A stretch of DNA of 64,000 nucleotides, taken from the NCBI GenBank assembly GCA_946122785.1, contig CAMGYJ010000002.1, forward strand, positions 20,310,492-20,374,491, given 5' to 3'. Shown here piece after piece: positions 32,886 to 42,252 of this stretch (positions are counted from its first letter, which is position 1; each line of letters opens with the position of its first letter). This DNA comes from Linum tenue. Taxonomy: Eukaryota; Streptophyta; Magnoliopsida; Malpighiales; Linaceae. Below the pieces are notes generated by a model. It saw nothing but the letters and a program-made list of their open reading frames with translations, was not told the DNA's origin and made no database searches. The position numbers and the translations under genes are program-made.

Positions 32886-33992
32886 GGGGTGTGCCTACGG
32901 TGACATGCATGTCACGGTGACTTGCACTTTCCGGTCGACCTCAGTTAGGATTAGGTCGACCTCATTTAGAATTCGGTCGACCTCATATAGGATTTGGTCG
33001 ACCTCATATAGGATTCGGTCGACCTCATTTAGGATTCGGTCGACCTCATATAGGATCAGGTCGACCTAATCTGTTGTTTCAGTGTAAAAACAGTTCATGG
33101 TGCCTACTTTGGATATTCATATCATACAATTGGCTAGATGGAAATTGAAGACTAATGGCTTGTTTTGAAGAAGGAGTGTCCCTCTACATATTGAAGTGAT
33201 CGAGAGCTCGATAGGAAGTCCAGAAGACCATTTTTGAACCTCATCAAAAGGCTATGCCAAAACTGTGAAACTGCCTGGAAATGGCTAAGTCTGGAAACGT
33301 GTTTGTGAAGCCTATTTTGGAGCTCAATTCGAGAAGCATGAATGCGAGTCGAGTCCAGTCTCCTCTACCATTTTAAATTAGGTATGTTTTTATACAAATT
33401 CAAGGCATTGGATGAAATATTGGATATCTATAAGGCTTCAAACAAAAGGGTCGAAGTTGCTACGAAGGCTATTTTCTGGCAGACTTGGAGCACAAGCAAG
33501 CTGGCAGAAAAACAACCTTCGTAGCAACTTCGAGCCTTTTGTTTGAAGCCTTAAAGATATTCAATCTTTCATCCAATGCCTTGCCTTTGTATAAAAAATA
33601 CGTAATTTAACGTGGTAGAGGCCCTTGGACTTGACTCGCATCCATGCTTCTCAAATTGAGCTCCAAAGTAGGCTTGACAAACACGTTGCCAGACTTAGCC
33701 ATTTTCAGGCAGTTTCCCAGTTTTGGCATAACCTTTTGGTCAGGTTCAAAAATGGTCTTCTAGAGTTTCTATGGAGCTCCCAAGTACTTTAATGTGTAGA
33801 GGGACACTTTAGCTTCAAAACAAGCCTTTAATCTCCAATTTCCATCTAGCCAATTGTAAGATATGAATCTCCAAAGTAGACACCAAGAAACTGTTTTTAC
33901 ACTGAAACAACAGATTAGATCGACCTAATCCTATATGAGGTCGACCGAAAAGTGCATGCCACCGTGACATGCATGTCACCGTAGCAAAGTCC
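32886..33992. mobile_element. 1.1-kb foldback (near-palindromic) Mutator-type element
   Basis: The left arm (32886-33482) pairs with the right arm (33501-33992) almost end to end, leaving a loop of about 18 bp at 33483-33500. The ends share CTACGGTGACATGCATGTCA, and the flanks are a perfect 9-bp direct repeat TAAAGTTTA (32877-32885, 33993-34001), the Mutator target length. The left arm is about 105 bp longer because of a 21-bp tandem array. No transposase is encoded. A transcript across it would fold into one long hairpin suited to dicing into small RNAs. It lies just upstream of the FAR1/MULE transposase remnant. Confidence 0.88.
32933..33073 (+). repeat. 21-bp tandem array (GGTCGACCTCATATAGGATT family)
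   Basis: Six full units and a partial seventh, each starting GGTCGACC and 21 bp long, differ by a few bases (CAGTTAGGATTA, CATTTAGAATTC, CATATAGGATTC and so on). The opposite foldback arm has only about two units, so the array expanded or contracted after the arms formed. Confidence 0.9.
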
Positions 33993-34001
33993 TAAAGTTT
34001 A

Positions 34002-35112
34002 TTACATTCAGAAACTCTATAACGAAATAAAAGAATACTACACATACCACCATGGTATTATAAGAAAAAACATTTTCAATCACGAACTATATACAGAAAC
34101 ATAAAACCACAACAATTATAATAACAATCTATAACAAAGAAAACACAATAACACTCATATGCAAATAAATTATCATACAATACCAATATGGTATAACATG
34201 ATATTGTATGGTATAACATATATTAAAATTTCAACTTACCAAACACATTTAAAATTCTTACCTCCCGATTCAACAACGCTATGAGAAGAACTAGATCCAG
34301 TATTAGATCCATTCAAAGGAACAATAACGCCTTGATTAATATCACCCATTGCACAAAAAAGCTGAGTCAACAGGGAAGATTCAAAAGATTACTGCACAAA
34401 ACATGAATTTAACTACGGATCAATCAACTGAACAAAAAAAAAATGTAAACAAAACACATAACCAAAAAGAAAGCTATGATCAAACTTATACAAACATATC
34501 ACCAAGAACAAAAAATAGAGAGCACAAAAGAGAAAACGCAGATAAATCATATATACAAAAAATCAATAACAAATTACAGAACGAAATTAATGAGAAACAT
34601 AAAATCCTACTATAACTATGAATTACCTCGACGGAGACCAAACAACAAGCAGCCAAAAAAGTTCAACACAAGCAAATCGCGCCAAAACCTCGAGCAAGAA
34701 GAAGAAAACATAAGAACTAATAACTTGCACGTCGATTAAGGTAAGAATCGCGTCCTCCACCGACCTTCTCGTCGTCGACTAATCATTCGGAGAAAAGCTC
34801 TCCATTACTCTATGTACTTCTCGATCTCTCTCATAAATCCAGTTCCAGCTCAACCAAAATATCCAAAAAGATATAAAGAGGGAAAGAAATGAATTCAAAC
34901 AATGGACAAAAATACCCCTGCCTCACCCCCACTCCGACCCCAGCCGTTAGATCTCTCCGCTCCAGATCGATGCCTCCTGTTGGGTTACTGACGTGTGCAT
35001 GGGTTATGCACCCTATGCTGGACCCCCTAAAATGGACATGTATCGATATATTAATTGGAAACTTGGGCCGCTTGAATTTACAGTAAAACAAAAATGCACC
35101 AGAAGAAATTTG
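34002..35112. other. AT-rich flank of the MULE remnant
   Basis: This contains several ACCATGGTA/ACCATATGGTA palindromes (for example about 34049 and 34190) also seen around the Ulp1 and transposase genes. It may be the first intron, 5'UTR and end of the old MULE. No coding frame or clear terminal repeat is visible. Confidence 0.4.
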
Positions 35113-35130
35113 GGCCCGTAGCTATACATT

Positions 35131-36923
35131 TTTTTTATGGGAAACCTGTGAATTTTATTACTCAAGGTTACTCTTTACATCATCCAGTTTCAACTGGTCA
35201 ACAATAAAAACTGGAGGTCTATCTATCCAAACCAGTCGTTCTTCCCACACCGTCATAGAATGGGCCATCATATGAGCTGCCCCATTGGCTTCACGCTTAA
35301 TGTGCTCATAGCTTCCATCTCCGAGGTCCATCATCATTCGCTTTATGTTTCTGATCACTACTCCACTTTCCGTCTCAATACGAACATGACTAATCAGCTT
35401 CTGTATCAAAGAGAGGCAGTTGCTCTCTAAGATCAGGTTTGACAGCTTCATGTTAGTCGCCAACTGCAACCCCATCTCCGCTGCTAGAGTCTCTGCCTCC
35501 TCCGGTTCCCATTGGCCACGAATCCGCTTTGCAGCAGCTAAGATGAAACGACCGCCACTATCTCGTATCACCACGCCAAGACCCGCTCTACCACTCGGGA
35601 AAATTGCAGCGTCAGTGGAGAAATAGGGGTGTCCCGTAGGGGGCCTCTTCCATTTTTCTTGGCTTGGCTGCATCGCTGGGAGTTCCTCAATCTCTTGATG
35701 CTGCTTGTAGTCCTCCAGGAAAAAAAGAGCCCTCCGCGCAACTTCGCTTTCCTCAAGCTTAATTCCATTGAACATATGCGCATTGCGCTCCTTCCAGAGA
35801 AACTACAACAGTACCACCCACTTCTCCAACAGAGGTTCTTCCACTTTATCCATCACCTCGGATAGCCACTCATAGCATCCCCCCAATGGGCGCATATCAA
35901 AGCAGCATTTAACCTGCGACGCACTCCATATTCGAACACTCCAGGCACATTCACCAAAACGATGAATCTGTGTTTCCCGAAGGTCACAATAGGGGCATTT
36001 ATCACCCCATCTCTTACTCTTGGAGCTAATATGGTCACTTGTTGGAAAGGCTTCCCGCGCAAAACACCATAGGAATTGCTTGACTTTTGGCTGAACGGGT
36101 AATCCCCATAGCCGTTTCCACACCTTTGCTTCGCCATATTATGACAAACCTGCACTTAGCATGTATTGTTTATACCAATGAGGATACCCATCCTTCACCG
36201 AATAGATTCCAGATGTATTACCATTCCAAATTAACGTGTCTGCTTCCCCCATCCCTCGAAGCGGAATTCGACGGAATGCCTCCTCCATATCAGCGAGAAA
36301 GCAACTGACCAGCATTGTTGTATCCCAGCTTTTTTGCAAGGAGGGATTTGTTAAACCCCTTAGGTCCCGAAAACCAAGTCCTCCTTCTTCTTTAGGGACC
36401 GTTAGCTCCTCCCGTCGTACCCAGTGTGCCCGTCTTTCCGTTCCTCGCTGCCCCCACCAAAAATTAGTAATGAGGCGGTGGACTTCCTCAATGACTCCAT
36501 TCGGAACTTCAAAAACAGACATAGCATAAGTGAGTTGCGCTTGAGCAACCGATTTAATTAAAACCTCTCTAGCTGCCGCCGACATGGTTTTTTCTTTCCA
36601 CCCGTTTAGTTTCTTTCTGATTCTTTCCAATATTCCCGCAAACAGCTCCTTCTTGGATCGTCTTGCCATAGTCGCCAGCCCAAGATATTTGTCATGCTTT
36701 TCAACCAGGGTCATCTCTAGGATTCCACTGTTCTCCAGTTTTGTATGCGGCTTGGTGTTGTGACTGAACAAGATTGCAGACTTGTGGAAATTCACTAGTT
36801 GGCCTGATTCCTTCTCATAATCTTTCAGAATGCGCTTCAGTTCCAAGCTTTCCTATTTGTTCGCCCTGACGAATAAAATACTGTCATCCGCAAAAAACAT
36901 ATGAGATATACTCGGGGCTCCCT
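35131..36923 (-). mobile_element. 5'-truncated L1-type LINE with 18-bp target duplication
   Basis: The minus-strand element begins within ORF2 and ends in poly(A) (T-run at 35129-35136). It is flanked by an 18-bp near-identical repeat, GGCCCGTAGCTATACATT (35113-35130) and the same with two A/G differences (36924-36941). The ORF2 remnant is in three frames: RT thumb (36846-36139: AAAREVLIKSVAQAQLTYAM, EEGGLGFRDLRGL), zf-RVT (36123-35803: RLWGLPVQPKVKQFLWC, CPYCDLRETQIHRFGEC) and RNase H (35775-35158: GLGVVIRDSGGRFILAA, AETLAAEMGLQLA). Frames change between the blocks, so it is inactive. Confidence 0.92.
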
Positions 36924-36943
36924 GGCCCATAACTATACATTAA

Positions 36944-37368
36944 AGCATCTCCATCAGGAACACACATTGCAATTGCACTTTCACATGGCAGAGTTTTGCA
37001 ATTGATTTTTCCCATTGCACGGATGGGAGTAGTAATTTGCAAAAATGAAATATTTCATATGTTGCAAGCACTCCATGCAAGCTAGCATGGAAAACTTAAT
37101 CATTTGTTTTTTTTTTCTTGCATAATTTCACTGCCAACATGTGGCTTTGTTTGGCATAAATTAAAATATATTTTTATTTTATTTACTTGCAATATGGATA
37201 AAAAGGTATTTATGAAAAGTTTATTTATTAAAAAAAATAAGTCCCCATATGCAATTGCAAGTTAATTGCACCTAAATATAATGAAAGTAAAGTGAGTTGG
37301 CTTGCAAAAAATGATGTTGTTTAAAAAAAACCACAAATACAAATATAATTGCATCAATGTGGATGCTC
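36944..37368. mobile_element. Harbinger/Tourist-like MITE, 425 bp
   Basis: The ends AGCATCTCCATCAGGAACAC and (reverse complement of the right end) GAGCATCCACATTGATGCAA are the familiar plant GAGCATC MITE termini. The flanks are TAA on both sides (36941-36943, 37369-37371), the 3-bp target of PIF/Harbinger elements. The interior is AT-rich. Confidence 0.8.
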
Positions 37369-38000
37369 TAAGGTCCTTAGTTGCTTCTCTCTCCCTACCC
37401 TTTCTCCTATCAATTCTCCCCATTTTCTAAATTCGGCATAAGAGGCTCAAGTGTTGATCATCCAGCTTGACAGTCAATCCACACTTCTTGTCAATTTAGT
37501 CTACATGATACATAATTTAGATAAAGATGATATTTAAAAAATTATGGGCTAAAGTAGTCAATTTATATACAATTCAGACCGCATTAAAGTGTTAACTCTT
37601 TTATACGAAACGGTTGTGTTCATTAGCATCCTTCTTGAAATTAAGGGTTGTTTGGAACAGTTGAATCGACAAACTCCATATATGCACTCCTCACTCCCGT
37701 ATGTATTATAAGGTTCAAGAAAGTAAGGCGTCAAAATGAAGTAGGGTTGAGTGAGCGTGGTTACTTAATTTTTAGTAATCACGGTGGCTACCTTAATCTA
37801 CACCATTCATTATTTCCTAATTTTAAATTAACGATGAAGATTGTATTAGGGTAATTTTGGAATTGAAATATATACCACACCTGATTACTCTATAAATTAT
37901 ATCCAAACCCTATCCTACTGCAACCCATCGCCAACCACCAAGCTCCCTCCCCCGTGACCTCCCGACGTCCCTCCTCCCTTCCGAGAACCCCCTCCACCGC

Positions 38001-38590
38001 TAGGGGTGGTAAACGGTAATCCGATAAACGGTTTACCGTTTTACCGAACCGGTAAACGATAAACTGTTTACCGGCGGTATCGGCAGCTGAGCGGAAAGTT
38101 GGGGGAGTCGGTTTACCGGACACGGTATCGGTAAATACCAACGGTAAATCGGTAATATCGATACCGAAATCCCCCCTCCCTACTCCACTAACATATAACA
38201 TATACATCATTATTCACAAATATATAATATTATATACATGAATGTAAGTAAGTATAGGCCTCAAAAATATTGTAAATAAGAGTTAATAATAAATTATTAA
38301 TTACAAAAACGATGAAAAAAACTCAAAAAAATCAAAATATTACTACATCACCCCACTTCCAGAAATTCGGTTCGGTAAATATTCAGTAAACTGACAGAAA
38401 AACCGCCCGAAATCGCTTCTCACGGTATTTCGGTAATACCGGTTTGTAACTGTTTACCGGTAATTCGGTAATCGGTAAACCGGTCACAAACTGGTATCGG
38501 TAATCGGTAACCAATTTGACCAACTTCGGTATACCAAAACCGGTAAATTCAGTAAACAATTTACCGTTTACCGACCGAATCCTACCCCTA
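38001..38590. mobile_element. hAT MITE nested in the Pack-MULE, 590 bp
   Basis: The ends are TAGGGGTGG...CTACCCCTA, with a perfect 8-bp duplication TCCACCGC (37993-38000, 38591-38598). The interior is dominated by GGTAAACGGTAA/TTTACCGGT words. It interrupts the leader just upstream of the 91-aa ORF. Confidence 0.92.
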
Positions 38591-38691
38591 TCCACCGCCC
38601 TCCTCCCTTCCCCTCCTCTCTCGCATAATCTCCCATCCCTAGCATCCCCCTTTCTTTCCCTCCCTCTCTCCCAGAAGCTGCAACACCATCA

Positions 38692-39462
38692 ATGGACGCT
38701 CGCGTCCCAGATTGGGACCTCCCCGACGACGACGATTCCCCTGCCATTCCGAATCTTCCTCCGACAATGCCGATGGCGGCGCTGGGTTCCGAACATGGAT
38801 CACCGGTCGAGGTCGTGGTCAGAAACGGGAACCCGATCAGAGAGATCAAATACAGTTTGTCGGAGGGAGCGTTCATCTTTGCTTTTGCAGGTAATCTAGA
38901 ATGGTAATGTTTGCATGGGTAGAGGATTTGCTTTGGTAGCTACCTTGCATTTCATTTTGGTACTGTTTGCATTATGCTTTGGTAATGTTTGCATTATACT
39001 TTGGTGGTTACCTACATTTTCTTTGGTAGTGTGTGCATTACGCTTTGGTAGTTACCTGCATTTGTGTTGGTTAGATGGAGCATTATGTTTTAGTAGTTAT
39101 CTGCATTTGGTTTGGTAGTGTTTGCATTATGCTTTGGTAGTTTCTCTGTATTTGTTTTGGTAGTGTTTGTATTGATTTATTTATGCAATGGTATTGTTTT
39201 GATTTCACAGTAGTAGTGGTATTGGTTGTTTTGGTATTTGTTTGACTTTTGTAATGGTATAGATTGTTTATATTGGTAGTTTTTGTGTAATGGTATAAAT
39301 TTATTTCTGCAATGGTATTGATGTTTTTCAAAATGGTAGTGGTTGTCTAATGATTGGTAGTGATTTCGTGTTTTTTCTTTTGCAGAAAGATTGAGAAAAA
39401 TATGGAAAGGAGATCTGGCTGGAGATTACGAAAGTGAGAAAAAGAGAAAGAATTGTAATTAA
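38692..39462 (+). CDS. uncharacterised 91-aa spliced ORF inside a Pack-MULE
   Basis: Exon 1 is 38692-38890 and exon 2 is 39386-39462. The donor CAG|GTAATC and acceptor TTTTGCAG|AA have matching phase 1, giving 91 aa that begins MDARVPDWDLPDDDDS, includes VEVVVRNGNPIREIKYSLSE and ends RLRKIWKGDLAGDYESEKKR. The first part is acidic and proline-rich, the end basic. I recognise no family. The GC-rich exon inside a Mutator-type element suggests a captured host gene piece, possibly an N-terminal exon; the second exon may be built from element sequence. Whether it is transcribed is unknown. A hAT MITE sits 100 bp upstream of its ATG. Confidence 0.5.
38925..39360 (+). repeat. degenerate minisatellite in the ORF's intron
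   Basis: Units of roughly 20-45 bp built on TTTGGTAGTGTTTGCATTAT and TTTGGTAGTTACCTGCATTT are repeated at least nine times and decay into TTGGTAGT/AATGGTAT words. They fill most of the intron between the two exons. Confidence 0.75.
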
Positions 39463-39828
39463 TAGATTTTTATAACTACCTAAAATATAATTTATTAAAA
39501 TTAATTAATTAGTATAATTTATTTTTCCATACCCAATTTACCCTTAGTAACCACGGTGATTACTACAAAAAAGTAGTAATCACCGTAACCGCTCCCATTG
39601 AAGTAGGCTCCTGAAATTACATAACCTATTTTGCCTTATTTTTTTTTATCTAATTTGCTATTTTCTCAAGCCGAGACTAGCAATACGAATTACAGAAAAC
39701 GAGAAAAAACTAAAGCAGGAAAGAGGGACTTTAATTTATGGTAATTCATAAAAAACAAATTAAAATTCAAATGGAAAAATTTTCAATAGTAAATGAATTG
39801 ATAAAATTTAATGACACGTGGAGGATGT

Positions 39829-39890
39829 TTATTGGTCGGGAGTACCACATTACTAATCCCACGTGGTACTCCCAGTGTAGCCAATAATCT
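39829..39890. repeat. short inverted repeat
   Basis: ATTGGTCGGGAGTACCAC pairs imperfectly with GTGGTACTCCCAGTGTAGCC..AAT about 20 bp later. It may be a solo terminal repeat or tiny MITE; no target duplication was identified. Confidence 0.35.
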
Positions 39891-40407
39891 CTCGCATCTA
39901 TGCCTTCTGTACCAGTAGCTCTCTCCCCTATTCTTGCTTCTGCCTTTGATTCCCTTTCCCTGTTGCCCTCGTCAGTCCAACTCTCCTAATTCAAAGTCGA
40001 ATCCTTAGATTCCTCCTCAATCCTTGGGTTACCCTCTTTCGTCCTACACCGCTTCGACTCTCCTTAACCGCCATCCCACAGCGCTGCCCCTGTTCCTCGA
40101 CCATGGCTTCTTGTAGGAGTCGCCGGAATCATAGCTCTCAACAGCGGCGCATAATCGTTGGTGGAAGAAAGTATCGTCTTCTTCCCCTACCAATTCCATT
40201 AAAAAGGGTCGGCGACAAGAAATTCACGCTCTTAATTATGGAATCCGCGCTCTAGCAATTTTAAAAACCGCGAATTTTGTACGTTTTATTAGCGATTCGC
40301 GTTTTTGCGAATTAGAGGGGGCGTGCCCAGCCTGTGTACGCGAACTGGGTGACCTAAGGCTAGGCACTCATTTTATATTACGTGGTAGGGGTGTAAAATG
40401 AACTGGA

Positions 40408-41123
40408 TGGCTAAATATCGCCCTAATTTTACTATTATCGCCCTAATTTAAAACAAAATATTACTAGATTATCCTTTACGAATCAATCCAAATTTTATAA
40501 TAGAACAATAAAATCCCTAATCCCCGTTCAACGTCGCTAGCCTCTCCCTGCAAAATCGATAGGCGTCCTTCTCCCTCGCACTCTGCCGCCTTTCTTTCTA
40601 CGGTTTCAATATGGGATAAATCTTCTTATAGCGAGCAGATCAAAGTTGCTCTTTGGCATGGTCAATCACCAATGACCCTTCCTCAACCTTATCACCCCTT
40701 GCCGGCTTTTGTCGCTGACCTCTCCGATTTCCTTCAACCGCGACTCCGACGCGTACAACATCTTCACAAAATCAATCGTGTCTGCAACTCCATTGTTGCT
40801 TCCAAAGGAATGATAGGCTTGTGTTGAGAAACGGGTAAAATAACTTTTAATTAAAGACCCTGCCTCAACCCCAAAACCTGCCGCCTGATTGGCGTAGCCG
40901 GTGGGCATGGTCACTGCCGCATTTGGCTCCGACGGCCGTGAGCTCCACTTGAGCTTCTTCTCGGCATGGAAAGGTGTACCCGGAAAGTAGTTTATTTATG
41001 CCGATTCAACTTTAATAGTTGAATGAATTTTGTTTGTTTTAACAAAAGATAAAAGGACAAAAAAGATAATTCAAAATTTTAAGTTAGGGCGATATAAAAA
41101 TTTAGGACGACAATTAGCAATTT
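40408..41123. mobile_element. possible gene-fragment-bearing TIR element, about 0.7 kb
   Basis: The left end GGCTAAATATCGCCCTAATT resembles the reverse complement of the right end (TTGCTAATTGTCGTCCTAAA, then TATCGCCCTAACTTAAAA) over about 45 bp. The interior is much more GC-rich than the flanks and has a minus-strand open frame (40914-40666, beginning MTMPTGYANQAAGFGVEAG) that I do not recognise. No target duplication was found, so this could be a decayed Pack-type element or coincidence. Confidence 0.35.
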
Positions 41124-41129
41124 CCAAAA

Positions 41130-42240
41130 TGGAAGCCCTTTAATATTTTTACTAGCTTTATTCTCGAATGGTCGGTTAGCTTTTAACATTCATAATAATC
41201 AGTTAATATAATAATTCACATATTTTTTCAATTGATTAATATTTTAAGTTGAGGCAATCGATTTTTAGTTACAAATTTGTGATGGTAGTATAGAATTCAC
41301 TCCAAGTTCATCTAATATTTACACAAACCGATGAAATAAAAAGGTGACCAATCATAGATCAAGTGTTAAACACATATGAAGATATTAATTTTATTGTGAA
41401 CTTGTAAAAATATAATCAATTATTTTATATGCATTGGGATCGAGGTATTAAAATGAAGTTTATTTAACTAATTAAATATATCAAATTATTGTTTGGAACT
41501 TGTTGTTTTTTAGTTTGAATCTTAATAATGATTATTTACATGCATATTTATTCTTAACTGAATTTGAACGTAAAAAAAATAAAATTTAACCAATTGACAT
41601 TGCGAGCCTCAATGCCTTCATAATTGAGATGTTTTTTTTCTTCTGAACTTAGAGTATTGAGATATTGCAATGATGTTCTAACTTATTGTGAGAACTTACA
41701 CATGGGATCAAATCCAAATTTTCTAAATATTTCAAAACCACGGATATAAAACAAATATTAATTATAAATAGTTAAAAAAACAATTAGTATTATTGTTTGG
41801 ATGTGTAAACAATTTTTTGGTGTAAATAGTAAACCGACATTATTATTGAAAAAGTAAACCATTCTTATGGATGATAACTTATGATAATTAATAATTCTCC
41901 GTAAAACTACAGTTCCTCTCCTCTCTCTGCAATGCCTTAATGGCCCAATGGATTACGGAAAACAAAAAAAATTAAATCACAAAATTTAAGAAGGTAACGG
42001 AAGCAGGAAGAGGAGACTATTAAAAAAGAAAGAAAAAATTCCTAACTGCCGAAAAGTGCGGAGATGCTTCGACGGAGTACGTGGCAGGGGTGGTTTTTTC
42101 AAACCCCTTTAATATATTGTAAGAGATAAGATATAAAGAGGCTATCAATAACTACGGAACTTTGACAAACAGGGAACAAGAAGGTACTATTGACTATTTT
42201 GTGTTGTGCAATTATACTGTTTTATGTTGACGCAAGGATT
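41130..42240. other. AT-rich intergenic DNA
   Basis: No coding frame, repeat end or RNA gene is recognised. The sequence is strongly AT-rich with short homopolymers. Confidence 0.5.
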
Positions 42241-42252
42241 GTGAACTATAGG

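Larger units (their letters stand above)
37746..39598. mobile_element. Pack-MULE-like element carrying a spliced ORF
   Basis: A perfect 9-bp direct repeat TGAAGTAGG flanks it (37737-37745, 39599-39607). The ends contain GAGCG(T)GGTTAC and TAGTAATCACGGTGG words in opposite orientation. The right end is itself a hairpin (GTAACCACGGTGATTACTAC with its complement, about 39547-39592). Inside are a GC-rich gene-like segment with a two-exon ORF and a younger hAT MITE. This is the layout of Pack-MULEs, Mutator elements that capture host gene pieces. Confidence 0.75.
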
